Positions 51,444-60,391 of a DNA stretch of 64,000 nucleotides are shown in pieces. The first letter of the stretch is position 1. The number at the start of each line of letters is the position of its first letter. Made by a program: the position numbers and the translations under genes. Source of the DNA: Roseovarius indicus (GTDB lineage: Bacteria; Pseudomonadota; Alphaproteobacteria; Rhodobacterales; Rhodobacteraceae); assembly GCF_008728195.1 (NCBI RefSeq), contig NZ_CP031598.1, forward strand, positions 1,178,001 through 1,242,000, in the 5' to 3' direction. The notes under the pieces were generated by a model. That model was given only the letters and a program-made list of their open reading frames with translations. It had not been told where the DNA came from and made no database searches.

Positions 51444-51474
51444 GCAAGCGCCCCGCACAGGTTGGGGCGCTTGC
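51444..51474. terminator. Intrinsic terminator between SDR and etfA
   Basis: GCAAGCGCCCC (51444-51454) and GGGGCGCTTGC (51464-51474) form a perfect 11-bp stem with a 9-base loop; TTTC follows on the forward strand. It serves convergent genes ending at 51421 (+) and 51495 (-). Confidence 0.85.
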
Positions 51475-51494
51475 TTTCGACCTTTCTGCTCCGC

Positions 51495-52421
51495 TCACAG
51501 CTTCTCGGTGAGTTCCGGCACGACGGTGAAGAGGTCGCCCACGAGGCCGTAATCGGCCACCTGGAAGATCGGCGCCTCTTCGTCCTTGTTGATCGCGACG
51601 ATGATCTTGGAGTCCTTCATCCCGGCAAGGTGCTGGATGGCCCCCGAGATGCCGACCGCGACATAGAGGTCCGGCGCCACGACCTTGCCGGTCTGACCGA
51701 CCTGCCAGTCGTTTGGCGCGAAGCCCGAGTCGACGGCCGCGCGCGACGCGCCGACGGCAGCGCCCAGCTTGTCGGCCAGCTTCTCGATGATCGCGAAGTC
51801 TTCCTGGGAGCCAACGCCGCGGCCGCCCGAGACGACGATCCCCGCGCTGGTCAGTTCCGGACGATCGCTCTCGGCCACCTTGTCCTCGACCCATTCCGAC
51901 AGGCCGGGGTTCTCGGCCGCCGAGGTGGTCTCGATCGGGGCGGCCGATTGCTCGCCCGCGGCGTCGAAATTGGCGGTCCGGATCGAGACGACCTTCTTGG
52001 CGTCCTTCGATTTCACCGTCTGGATGGCGTTGCCCGCGTAGATCGGGCGCTCGAACGTGTCGGCGTCGACGACGCCCGAGACATCCGAGATCACCATCAC
52101 GTCGAGAAGCGCGGCCACCCGGGGCAGCACGTTCTTGGCGTCGGTGGTGGCGGGCGCGACGATGTGGTCGTAATCGCCAGCCAGCGACACGATCAGCGCG
52201 GCGGTGGACTCGGCCAGCCGGTGCCCCAGCGAGTCGTCCTCGGCCACCAGCACCTTCGAGACGCCCTCGATCTTGGCGGCCGCTTCGCCCGCGGCGGCGG
52301 CGGAGCCCCCGGCGCAGAGCGCGGTCACGTCACCGAGGTTGGCACAGGCGGCCACGGCCTTGGCGGTGGCGTCCAGCGCCAGTTCGCCGGAATTCACTTC
52401 GGCAAGAAGAAGAACAGCCAT
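51495..52421 (-). CDS. etfA: Electron transfer flavoprotein alpha subunit
   Basis: A 308-residue EtfA: N-terminal [26 protein letters not shown], the central [39 protein letters not shown] (FAD domain), and the characteristic [29 protein letters not shown] with [19 protein letters not shown]. It accepts electrons from acyl-CoA dehydrogenases and passes them to ETF-ubiquinone oxidoreductase. Its start overlaps the end of etfB by one base. Being placed in the same operon as the dehydrogenase at 53198 supports dedicated supply to this pathway. Confidence 0.97.
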   Translation of the reverse strand: MAVLLLAEVNSGELALDATAKAVAACANLGDVTALCAGGSAAAAGEAAAKIEGVSKVLVAEDDSLGHRLAESTAALIVSLAGDYDHIVAPATTDAKNVLPRVAALLDVMVISDVSGVVDADTFERPIYAGNAIQTVKSKDAKKVVSIRTANFDAAGEQSAAPIETTSAAENPGLSEWVEDKVAESDRPELTSAGIVVSGGRGVGSQEDFAIIEKLADKLGAAVGASRAAVDSGFAPNDWQVGQTGKVVAPDLYVAVGISGAIQHLAGMKDSKIIVAINKDEEAPIFQVADYGLVGDLFTVVPELTEKL

Positions 52422-53179
52422 TACACGACTCCCTTTTCTTTGAGTTTGGCAACCAGCGTATCCACGTCCGGCACGATCTCACCGGCCTGGCGCGCTTCCG
52501 GCTCGTCGGTCTTGACCACCTCGAGGCGCGGGGAAACGTCGACGCCGTAATCCTCGGCGGTCTTCTCGTCGAGCGGCTTCTTCTTCGCCTTCATGATATT
52601 CGGCAGCGACGCGTAGCGCGGCTCGTTGAGGCGCAGGTCGACCGTCACGATGGTCGGCATCTTCACCTTGATGGTCTGCAGACCGCCATCCACCTCGCGG
52701 GTGATCTTGGCGTGATCGCCCTCGATGTCGAGCTCGGACGCAAATGTGCCCTGGCTCCAGCCCAGCAGCGCCGACAGCATCTGCCCGGTGGCGTTCATGT
52801 CGTTGTCGATCGCCTGTTTCCCGGCGATCACCAGGCCCGGCTGCTCTTCCTCGACCACTTTCGCGAGGATCTTGGCCACCGAGAGCGGCTCGATATCGGT
52901 ATGGACGTCATCGGCAGCCACGACCAGGATCGCCCGGTCCGCGCCCATCGCCAGCGCCGTGCGCAGCGTCTCCTGCGCCTGCTTCACGCCGATCGAAACG
53001 GCCACGACCTCGTCGGCCTTGCCCGCTTCCTTCAGACGGATCGCCTCTTCCACGGCAATCTCGTCGAACGGGTTCATCGACATCTTGACGTTGGCGAGAT
53101 CGACACCCGATCCATCCGCTTTCACGCGGACCTTCACGTTGTAGTCGATCACGCGCTTGACAGGTACCAATACCTTCAT
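52421..53179 (-). CDS. etfB: Electron transfer flavoprotein beta subunit
   Basis: A 252-residue Etf[28 protein letters not shown], the signature [31 protein letters not shown] and [22 protein letters not shown]. In the alpha/beta dimer it binds AMP and contacts the dehydrogenase. It lies between the acyl-CoA dehydrogenase gene (18-base gap) and etfA (overlap), the usual order. Confidence 0.97.
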   Translation of the reverse strand: MKVLVPVKRVIDYNVKVRVKADGSGVDLANVKMSMNPFDEIAVEEAIRLKEAGKADEVVAVSIGVKQAQETLRTALAMGADRAILVVAADDVHTDIEPLSVAKILAKVVEEEQPGLVIAGKQAIDNDMNATGQMLSALLGWSQGTFASELDIEGDHAKITREVDGGLQTIKVKMPTIVTVDLRLNEPRYASLPNIMKAKKKPLDEKTAEDYGVDVSPRLEVVKTDEPEARQAGEIVPDVDTLVAKLKEKGVV

Positions 53180-53197
53180 CGCGTATCTCCCTGGGGT

Positions 53198-54361
53198 TCA
53201 GAACGACCTTGGCATGCCGAGGACATGCTGGCCGATGTAACTTAGGATCATGTTGGTCGAGATCGGCGCCACCTGGTACAGCCGCGTCTCCCGGAACTTG
53301 CGCTCGACATGGTATTCCTCGGCAAAGCCGAAGCCGCCGTGGAACTGGATGCAGGCATTCGCCGCTTCCCAGCTTGCCTTTGCCGCCAGGTATTTCGACA
53401 TGTTGGCCTGTGCGCCGCAGGGCTCGTTCGCGTCGTAAAGCCGGCACGCCTCGAACCGCATGAGGTTGGCCGCCTCGGTCTCGATATAGCTTTCGGCGAT
53501 GGGGAACTGCACGCCCTGGTTCTGCCCGATGGGCCGGCCAAAGACGACACGTTCGGTGGTGTAGGCAGTGACCTTGTCGAGGAACCAGTAGGCGTCGCCG
53601 ATACATTCGGCGGCGATCAGCACGCGCTCGGCGTTCAGCCCGCTCAGCAGATGCTTGAAGCCCTGGCCTTCAGTCCCGATAAGGTTCTCCTCGGGTACCT
53701 CGACGTTGTCGAAGAAAAGCTCGTTGGTCTCGTGGTTGACCATGTTGGCGATGGGGTTGATCGTCAGCCCGTTCTTCTGCGCCTCGGCGATGTCGAGAAT
53801 GAAGATCGACATGCCGTCCGACGGCTTCTTGCATTCCTCTATCGGCGTGGTCCGGGCCAGCGCGATCATGATGTCGGAGTGTTGCACCCGGCTGATCCAG
53901 ACCTTCTGGCCGTTGAGGATGTACTTGTCGCCCTTCTTGACCGCGGTGGTCTTGATCTTCGTCGTATCCGTGCCGGTCGTGGGCTCGGTCACGGCCATGG
54001 ATTGCAGGCGCATCTCGCCGGCTGCGATCGCAGGCAGGTATTTTTTCTTCTGCGCCTCCGAGCCGTATTTGATCAGCGTATTGATCACGTACATCTGACC
54101 GTGGCAGGCGCCGGAATTGCCGCCCGAGCGGTTGATCTCTTCCATGATCACCGATGCCTCGGCCAGGCCCAGACCGGACCCGCCGAATTCCTCGGGGATC
54201 AGCGCGGCAAGCCAGCCTTCCTTGACCAGCGTATCCACGAACTCCTCGGGATAGGCGTTTTCCTGGTCGACCTTGAGGTGGTAATCGTCGGGGAAGTTGG
54301 CGCACAGCGCGCGAACCCCGTCGCGAATGTCCTGATACTGGTCTGGGCTCTGCTGGATCAT
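53198..54361 (-). CDS. Acyl-CoA dehydrogenase, short/branched-chain type
   Basis: A 387-residue acyl-CoA dehydrogenase: IPEEFGGSGLGLAEASVIMEEI near residue 55, SMAVTEPTTGTDTTKIKT, LNGQKVWISRVQHSDIMIALART, TERVVFGRPIGQNQGVQFPIAESY and CIQFHGGFGFAEEYHVERKFRETRLYQVAPISTNMI. It is a single-gene (homotetramer-type) member, unlike the pairs elsewhere in the window. First gene of the operon dehydrogenase, etfB, etfA, with a perfect TetR palindrome 49 bases before its start. Confidence 0.95.
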   Translation of the reverse strand: MIQQSPDQYQDIRDGVRALCANFPDDYHLKVDQENAYPEEFVDTLVKEGWLAALIPEEFGGSGLGLAEASVIMEEINRSGGNSGACHGQMYVINTLIKYGSEAQKKKYLPAIAAGEMRLQSMAVTEPTTGTDTTKIKTTAVKKGDKYILNGQKVWISRVQHSDIMIALARTTPIEECKKPSDGMSIFILDIAEAQKNGLTINPIANMVNHETNELFFDNVEVPEENLIGTEGQGFKHLLSGLNAERVLIAAECIGDAYWFLDKVTAYTTERVVFGRPIGQNQGVQFPIAESYIETEAANLMRFEACRLYDANEPCGAQANMSKYLAAKASWEAANACIQFHGGFGFAEEYHVERKFRETRLYQVAPISTNMILSYIGQHVLGMPRSF

Positions 54362-54737
54362 GGTCTCGTCCTCTGCTGGCCACGCGTGATGTCGGTTGGC
54401 CTTGAGCAGCTAACAAATGTTAGGTGCCAAGGCAATCTCGTGGCTCCCCGTACGGGCGCACAGGGGTCATAAGCTCACCCTATGGCCGGTCACGGGAGCA
54501 TGGCATGGGGCGGGTGGGCCAATGCTGACGGAAGGTGGTTAAGCATTTGAAATGCCGTGAATTTGCGGTCTTCGCCGGTTAAGCCTATGCCGCAACGGCC
54601 CACCGGATCCCCCAAACCTCCATTTTGCCAAACTAACATTCGCTTGATAGCGCACGGCTTCAACGCTACCCGGGAAAGCATCACCGGGGCAGGGGCGCAG
54701 GTCACCGCGCCGGACCCGGACCAGCAAGGAGACAGCC
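54362..54737. promoter_or_regulatory. Divergent region between dehydrogenase/ETF operon and OYE-type reductase
   Basis: 376 bases without a gene. It holds the perfect TetR palindrome at 54410-54423 near the dehydrogenase, and a weaker CTAAC-ATTC-GCTTG at 54633-54646 (8 of 10 arm positions) 92 bases before the reductase. The remainder is featureless. Confidence 0.45.
54410..54423. promoter_or_regulatory. Candidate TetR operator before the dehydrogenase/ETF operon (perfect)
   Basis: CTAACAAATGTTAG, identical in all 14 bases to the site at 48188. It lies 49 bases upstream of the acyl-CoA dehydrogenase start, where bound repressor would block a promoter. Confidence 0.7.
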
Positions 54738-55874
54738 GTGCCGGACACCATGCTTTTCGAACCGCTGCAACTGCGCGGGGTGACCCTGCCGAACCGCATC
54801 GCCGTTTCGCCAATGCAGGTCTACATGGCAGATGCAAAGGGCATGGCGAATGACTGGCATCTGCACCACCTCGGCAAGTTCGCGACCGGTGGGGCAGGGC
54901 TGGTCTTCACCGAAGGGCTGATCGTCGACCCGGTCGGCCGCAGCACGTACAGCGACTGCGGCATCTGGACGGATGCACAGATACCCCCATTGCGGCGAAT
55001 TACCGACTTCCTGCGCGCGCAGGGCGCCGTGCCGGCCGCGCAACTTCATCATGCCGGCGCCAAGGCCGCCCGGCGCCGGGCATGGGAAGGTTTCAGCGCG
55101 CTCGACGACGAGGATGCCGCGAAGGGCGAGCCGCCTTGGCAACCCGTGGGCGTGAGCGAGGCGCGCACGCTGGCCAAGTACCACGCCCCTCGCGCCATGA
55201 CCGACGAAGAGGTCGCCGCCATCCCCGAGACCTTCGCTCAGGCCGCCAGGCGAGCGGATACCGCCGGGTTCGACGTGGTCGAACTGCATGGCGCGCATGG
55301 CTACCTGATCCATTCCTTCCTGAGCCCGGTGTCGAACACCCGAGGCGCCCCATATGGCGGCAGCCCCGAGGCCAGGATGAAGCTCGCCCTCGACGTGGCG
55401 GAAGCGGTGCGAGAGGTCTGGCCGGCGCGCAAACCCCTGTTTGTTCGCCTGTCCTGCGTGGACGGCGTCGAAGGTGGCTTGTGCATCGAGGACAGCGTGA
55501 GGCTTGCCCATGAGCTGAAGGCCCGCGGCGTGGACGTGATCGATTGTTCGTCGGGCGGCATCCGGTCGGCAACGTCGAGTTCTTCCTCCGGCCCGCCAAA
55601 GCCGGGCTTCCAGGTGCCCTACGCCGACCAGATCCGACGGGAGGCAGACCTGGCCACCATGGCCGTCGGTCTGATCCTGAAGGCGCAACAGGCCGAAGAT
55701 ATTCTCCGGAACGGCGATGCCGACATCATCGCACTCGGCCGGGCCGTGCTTGAAGATCCGAACTGGGGCCTGCGCGCGGCGCATGAGCTGGGTCTCGACC
55801 CGAACCGCGACCGTTGGCCGAACCCATACGCCTGGGCGGTGCGGGCACTCGATGCCGCCCGCGATGCCGGGTGA
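54738..55874 (+). CDS. NADH:flavin oxidoreductase, Old Yellow Enzyme class (YqjM-like)
   Basis: A 378-residue FMN-binding TIM barrel: LFEPLQLRGVTLPNRIAVSPMQVYMA at the N-terminus, PAAQLHHAGAKA, and the substrate motif GFDVVELHGAHGYLIHSFLSPVSNTRGAPYGGSPEARMKLALDV near residues 178-220 with the His-Ala-His-Gly active site. Single-domain OYE of the thermophilic-like (YqjM) type. It reduces activated C=C bonds, for example in enones. Its stop is 37 bases from the cupin start. Confidence 0.93.
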   Translation: MPDTMLFEPLQLRGVTLPNRIAVSPMQVYMADAKGMANDWHLHHLGKFATGGAGLVFTEGLIVDPVGRSTYSDCGIWTDAQIPPLRRITDFLRAQGAVPAAQLHHAGAKAARRRAWEGFSALDDEDAAKGEPPWQPVGVSEARTLAKYHAPRAMTDEEVAAIPETFAQAARRADTAGFDVVELHGAHGYLIHSFLSPVSNTRGAPYGGSPEARMKLALDVAEAVREVWPARKPLFVRLSCVDGVEGGLCIEDSVRLAHELKARGVDVIDCSSGGIRSATSSSSSGPPKPGFQVPYADQIRREADLATMAVGLILKAQQAEDILRNGDADIIALGRAVLEDPNWGLRAAHELGLDPNRDRWPNPYAWAVRALDAARDAG

Positions 55875-55911
55875 AGACCCGACCGCGCCACGAAAGAACA
55901 GGAGATCAGGG

Positions 55912-56289
55912 ATGTACGAGATAGACACCGAAACCGGCTGGAGCGAAATTCCAGGGACCTCCGGCCTGGCCGTGAAGCTGCTCAGCGGCGATTTCGACGA
56001 AGCGAACGCGCGCGGCTTCCGCACGCGGTATGTCCGGTTCGAGCCCGGCGGGGAGACGTTCGAACCCTTTACCCATACTTATTGGGAGGAAGTCTATCTC
56101 GTCGAGGGTGCGCTGGTCGCCAAGGAAGACGGACGGTCACTCGAAGCGCCCGCCTATGTGATCCGGCCGCCCGGCACGCCGCACGGCCCGTTCATTTCGC
56201 CCAAGGGCTGCCTGCTTCTGGAAATTCAGTACTTCGCGGAGCGTGCCCCGGGCGAAACCGATTATCTGGACCCCAAAGCCCCCACCTAG
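55912..56289 (+). CDS. Cupin-domain protein
   Basis: A 125-residue single-cupin protein without a signal peptide: FEPGGETFEPFTHTYWEEVYLVEGAL holds motif 1 (metal ligands partly replaced; TH and E kept) and APAYVIRPPGTPHGPFISPKGCLLLE motif 2. AGGAGATCAGGG precedes ATG 55912. It follows the OYE-type reductase and may act on the same compound; reactions of this cupin type (for example ChrR-like) are not predictable. Confidence 0.87.
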   Translation: MYEIDTETGWSEIPGTSGLAVKLLSGDFDEANARGFRTRYVRFEPGGETFEPFTHTYWEEVYLVEGALVAKEDGRSLEAPAYVIRPPGTPHGPFISPKGCLLLEIQYFAERAPGETDYLDPKAPT

Positions 56290-56316
56290 GCGCTTTTGTT
56301 ACCGCCCGAAGGCGCA

Positions 56317-57216
56317 TCACTTCGATCGAACCTGCGCGCCCGCGGCTTCTTCGATCAGCTGGATGATGCTGGTGAAGTCGTCGCCGCCGCGGCCCTCCTG
56401 CGCGGCGCGGTCCCACAGCCGGGTGGCGGCCTGCATCGTTTCCACGGGAACATCCAGCTCCGCGGCTTCGCTCAGGCCGAGCTTGGCGTCCTTCTCGACG
56501 ATCGAGAGATGCGCGCCGAAGTCGAACCCACCCGTCAGGGCCGCCTTGGCCAGAATGGTGGCGGCGGCGCTCTGCCCGGTGCCGGCGGTCAGAACCTCCA
56601 TCATGGCATCCGGATCGAGCCCGGCCTTGGCGCCCATGACCAGGCCCTCGGAGGCAATGACCATGTTGGCGGCCATCATCGCGTTGTTGACCACTTTCAT
56701 CACCTGCGCCTGCCCGGGGGTCTGGCCCAGAACGTAGGTCTGCCGCCCGATCCGGTCGAGCCACGGCACTACGCGGTCAAGCGCCTCCTGCGCGCCGGCG
56801 GCCAGCATGGCCAGGCGGCCTTCTCGCGCGGCGGGCGGGCCGCCGGTGATCGGGGCGTCAACCGCCAGGATACCAGCCTTGGCAAGACGGTCGGCGATGC
56901 CCTCCATGCACGTCTTGCCGATGGTGGACATCTCTGCGTAGACGCGCACAGCGCTTCCGTGCACCACCCCGTCAGAACCGTAAGCGACGGCCTCGCTGAC
57001 GCCTTGGTTCGGCAGGCAGGCAAAGACGACCTCGGCCGCGTCAGCCACTTCCCGGGGCGAGCCGTGCCCGATCGCCCCGCGCGCGGTGAAGCGGTTCATC
57101 GCCTCGGATGACGTGTCGAAGACGTGCAGTTCCGCGTCGTCCCCCAACAGCCGCTCGGCCATTGCGGCGCCCATCTGCCCGAGGCCGATATAGCCCAGTT
57201 TGGTCTTTTGGGTCAT
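56317..57216 (-). CDS. 3-hydroxyisobutyrate-dehydrogenase-family oxidoreductase
   Basis: A 299-residue beta-hydroxyacid dehydrogenase: GLGQMG at residues 11-16, DAPITGGPPAAREGRLAML substrate loop and catalytic Lys in QVMKVVNNAMMAANM. Related to the protein at 13983 but only as a family member. It is convergent with the cupin and lies 65 bases downstream of the dienoyl-CoA-reductase-like gene on the same strand, so co-transcription is likely. Confidence 0.93.
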   Translation of the reverse strand: MTQKTKLGYIGLGQMGAAMAERLLGDDAELHVFDTSSEAMNRFTARGAIGHGSPREVADAAEVVFACLPNQGVSEAVAYGSDGVVHGSAVRVYAEMSTIGKTCMEGIADRLAKAGILAVDAPITGGPPAAREGRLAMLAAGAQEALDRVVPWLDRIGRQTYVLGQTPGQAQVMKVVNNAMMAANMVIASEGLVMGAKAGLDPDAMMEVLTAGTGQSAAATILAKAALTGGFDFGAHLSIVEKDAKLGLSEAAELDVPVETMQAATRLWDRAAQEGRGGDDFTSIIQLIEEAAGAQVRSK

Positions 57217-57280
57217 GTCCCTGTCACCACCTTTGTTGCCGGAGGAAAAGTCGAAGCGCGAGCGCTGTTACTGGCGCGAT

Positions 57281-59284
57281 TCACATGTTGTTCCAAAGCG
57301 GGTCGAGCCCGGGCGTGTCGAGCGACCTTGCGCAAAGATGCCCTTCCCGGATCGCTGTCTGAAGGTTGCGCGGAGACATTGCGTCGCCAACGAAAAAGAC
57401 GTTCGGCCCGGTCTCCGTGAATGCCATCCACTCGTCACGAAAGGTCTGCCGATAGGTCACCAGAACGGTCGTGTCGGCGGGCACGGTTTCCGGCCTGACG
57501 CCTTCGACGGGCCGAACCTCGACCGAGCCTTCGTTGATCGCCAGGACAAGCGAGTCCGCCAGTATGCGGAAGTTGCCAAGACGGTAGAAGCGGCGCAGCG
57601 CCGCCTGCGCGCGCCCGGTTTTCTCTATGTCCGGGGCAAAGATCGGGTGGCGCGTGACATAGGTGACGTCGAGCCCCCGCTCGAGCAGGTGCTCGCACAC
57701 GCCGATCGCCTCGTAATGACCGACATCGTCCAAGACGACGGCACTATTCCCGAGATCCCGGCCGGCATCGTGGATCAGGTCGTCGGGCCGGATGACATTG
57801 GCACCGGGGGCGATTTCGACCTCGAGATGCGGAGCCGCCGTCTGAACGAACGCCTCCTCCATGTGCATGGCTCCGGTGGCGAGGATGACCACGTCCGGCC
57901 CCAGCGCGACAATCTCGTCCGGCTCCATGTAACTCGAGACGTGAACGTCGACACCAAGGCGGAAAATCTCTCGCTCCTGCCACTTGGTGATATCGCCGAT
58001 GCCGTGGTTCTTGGGGAAATGCGCAGCCATGTTGATCTGCCCGCCCAGGTCCGGCGCCGCCTCGTAGAGCGAGACCTTGTGGCCGGCCAGCGCCGCAACG
58101 CGGGCGGCCTCCATCCCGGCCGGGCCACCGCCCACGACCACCACGTTCTGCGGCGTCTCGGACGGCACGATCAGGTGTTCGCCCAACTGCGCCTCGTACC
58201 CCACCACCGGGTTCACCGCACAGCCCATCCGGCCCGAGAACAGCCCACCGATACAGCCCTGATTGCAGGCGATGCAGGGCCGAACTTCCTCGGGGCGCCC
58301 CTCGAGTTCCTTCCGGACAAGATGCGCGTCGGCAATCGTTGCCCGCACCATGTTGATCATCTCGCCATCGCCCGCCCGCAACGCCTGTTCGGCATCATCC
58401 AGCGTGCCGAAGCGCCCGACGATCAGACGGGGAATGCTCACGCCCTTGCCGATCTCCCGCGCGTCGGGAAGCTGGTAGCCCGCCGACTGGTCCATCCCGG
58501 CATAGCGTTCGACATGGAAATAGTAGTCGCCCTGCGAGATATCGACGAAATCCAGCAACCCCTTGTCTTCCAGGTGCAGGATCGCGGCGTTGACATCTTC
58601 CGAGGCGAGGATGCTCTTGTCGCAGCTAGAGCCCATCCGCGCGCCGAGGGCGAAATCCGGTGGCACGCTGGCGCGGATGTCGCTCAGCACTTCCTCTAGA
58701 AACCGCATCCGGTTTTCGAGAGAGCCACCATAGGCATCTGTCCGGGTGTTCAGCCTGGGCGACAGGAATTGCGAGAAGAGATACCCGTTCCCGGCCAGAA
58801 CCTCGGCCCCGTGCAAACCCGCCTTGGCCAGCCGCGCGGCAGCCGCGCCGTAAGACCGAACCAGCTCGGCGATCTGCCGCCCCGACATCTCGATCGGGGG
58901 CATGCGGGAATAGCGGCCGGGCAGGGTGGTCACCGACCAGGGCGGGCCGCCATTTGGCGCCGCCTCGATCCCGCCGCCATGCCACAGCTGGTTGAACAGC
59001 TTCATGCCCGTGGGTTCGATCGCCTCGACCAGCCGGGCGAGTTGCGGGATTGCGCTGTCGTCGGTCAGTTGCAGCGAGAAATTCGACGTCCGATGAATCG
59101 ACACCCCTTCGAGGATCGACAACCCGATCCCGCCGCGCGCCCGCTCGAGGTGATAGTTGATATGGTCGTCATTCACTTCGCCCTTGGAAAACAAGGTCGC
59201 ATGCGCCGACCTTACCAGCCGGTTGGGCAGGGTGACGGGCCCGACACGAAGTGGCGACATGGCGTGTTTGTACGTGTCTGACAT
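57281..59284 (-). CDS. 2,4-dienoyl-CoA-reductase-like FMN/FAD/iron-sulfur oxidoreductase
   Basis: A 667-residue three-part enzyme. Residues 1-330 form an OYE-type FMN barrel (FLSPRLNTRTDAYGGSLENR). Cys337, 340, 344 and 355 (CIACNQGC-x10-C) bind a 4Fe-4S cluster. VVVVGGGPAGMEAARVAALAG (380 onward) begins the FAD/NAD(P)H domain. FadH of E. coli and the trimethylamine-dehydrogenase group have this build. In an unsaturated acyl-CoA pathway a FadH-like reductase is expected. ATG 59284 is preferred over the ORF start 59422. Confidence 0.93.
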   Translation of the reverse strand: MSDTYKHAMSPLRVGPVTLPNRLVRSAHATLFSKGEVNDDHINYHLERARGGIGLSILEGVSIHRTSNFSLQLTDDSAIPQLARLVEAIEPTGMKLFNQLWHGGGIEAAPNGGPPWSVTTLPGRYSRMPPIEMSGRQIAELVRSYGAAAARLAKAGLHGAEVLAGNGYLFSQFLSPRLNTRTDAYGGSLENRMRFLEEVLSDIRASVPPDFALGARMGSSCDKSILASEDVNAAILHLEDKGLLDFVDISQGDYYFHVERYAGMDQSAGYQLPDAREIGKGVSIPRLIVGRFGTLDDAEQALRAGDGEMINMVRATIADAHLVRKELEGRPEEVRPCIACNQGCIGGLFSGRMGCAVNPVVGYEAQLGEHLIVPSETPQNVVVVGGGPAGMEAARVAALAGHKVSLYEAAPDLGGQINMAAHFPKNHGIGDITKWQEREIFRLGVDVHVSSYMEPDEIVALGPDVVILATGAMHMEEAFVQTAAPHLEVEIAPGANVIRPDDLIHDAGRDLGNSAVVLDDVGHYEAIGVCEHLLERGLDVTYVTRHPIFAPDIEKTGRAQAALRRFYRLGNFRILADSLVLAINEGSVEVRPVEGVRPETVPADTTVLVTYRQTFRDEWMAFTETGPNVFFVGDAMSPRNLQTAIREGHLCARSLDTPGLDPLWNNM

Positions 59285-59309
59285 CAGGCTAACCGACGTG
59301 CCGCGCGGA

Positions 59310-60089
59310 TCAGATGGAGCGGCGTGACGTGATGCCGCCGTCAAGCGTGACGATTGTACCGGACGTGTAGCCAGATCGCGGCGAGGCGAGGAAGGCAAAC
59401 AGGTCGGCCACCTCGCGCACACTGGCCGCCCGGCCCAGCGGGTATTGCCCCATCAGCTCCGTGTAGCGGCTTTCGTCATCCCAGGCCTCCTTCGCCCGCG
59501 TCTTCATGATCTTGACGATCCGGTCGGTGGCCACCGGGCCCGGGTTGATGCCGACCACGCGGATGTTGTCGTCAAGGCTCTTGCCGCCAAGCGCGCGGGT
59601 GAACCCCATAAGGGCGGCGTTCCCGGTAGAGCCGGCGATATAGCGGAAATCCGGGTTCTCGCCACCATTGCCGATATTGTTCAGTATGACACCGCCACCG
59701 GCCGCCTTCATACGCTTGTAGAACTCGCGGCACAGGTCGATATAGCCGAAGACCTTCACCTCCCAGCCGGCCCGCCACGCATCGGCGTCGACCTGCCACA
59801 GATCCCCCCCCGGGATGGCCCCGGCATTGTTGACCAGGATATCCACCGCGCCCACCGCCTCGGCAATGCCTTCGGCCGCATCGCGTGACGAGATATCGAA
59901 TTCGTGAACGGTGACATCCGTGCCGTGTGTCTCGCGCAGCTTGGCCGCATTGGCGTTCAGCTTGTCGGCGGATCGGGCAACAAGATGCAGGTTGCATCCT
60001 TCCTCGGCGAATACCTCGGCCAATCCCGCGCCGATGCCCTGCGATGCCCCGGTGATGAGTACCGTCTTCCCGCTCAGTCTTAAGTCCAT
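59310..60089 (-). CDS. Short-chain dehydrogenase-like protein with altered active site
   Basis: A 259-residue SDR-fold protein: TGASQGIG (residues 13-20), VARS after strand 2 and NNAG (87-90) are normal, so cofactor binding is expected. However the active site reads FRYIAGSTGNAAL: Tyr150 is present but the Lys four residues later is Ser154, and the Ser expected near 137 is Asn. The protein belongs to a proteobacterial subgroup with this pattern, as far as I can judge. It may catalyse a different reaction or none. It is the first gene before the 57281-56317 pair (25-base gap). Confidence 0.85.
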   Translation of the reverse strand: MDLRLSGKTVLITGASQGIGAGLAEVFAEEGCNLHLVARSADKLNANAAKLRETHGTDVTVHEFDISSRDAAEGIAEAVGAVDILVNNAGAIPGGDLWQVDADAWRAGWEVKVFGYIDLCREFYKRMKAAGGGVILNNIGNGGENPDFRYIAGSTGNAALMGFTRALGGKSLDDNIRVVGINPGPVATDRIVKIMKTRAKEAWDDESRYTELMGQYPLGRAASVREVADLFAFLASPRSGYTSGTIVTLDGGITSRRSI

Positions 60090-60391
60090 GCTGCATGCCT
60101 ATTTTGCTGGATGTCCGAGGCCGTAAGGCCAAACCTGTATCCCGCGGCCCTGCACGCACGTCGAATTGAGCGTAGGCCCACTCCGATATTTCGCGCCAAG
60201 GCGCGACACTGTCCGTAAGGATGCCCCGGGATCATGCGTGGCACGCTATATATCTCGGGTCCGCTTGTGAACGAGGCGATTGATTTCGGGGACATAGGAC
60301 CGGCCTATGGAGCCAAGCTAACTATTGTAAGTTTGGGGGTCGGGCAATATCCCTCGTAGATATTCATCCAAATGCAGGAGGAGGTGCTGAG
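60090..60391. promoter_or_regulatory. Divergent region between SDR-like gene and branched-chain-type importer
   Basis: 302 bases, no gene. It carries the CTAAC-type site at 60318-60331 next to the importer and a ribosome site AGGAGG shortly before ATG 60392. Nothing notable elsewhere. Confidence 0.45.
60318..60331. promoter_or_regulatory. Candidate TetR operator before the branched-chain-type importer
   Basis: CTAACTATTGTAAG matches CTAAC-N4-GTTAG in 9 of 10 arm positions, 61 bases before the binding-protein start. Confidence 0.55.

Noticed and set aside
54633..54646. Additional TetR site before the OYE-type gene
   Set aside because: Only 8 of 10 arm positions match; too weak to list as a site without a genome-wide score.
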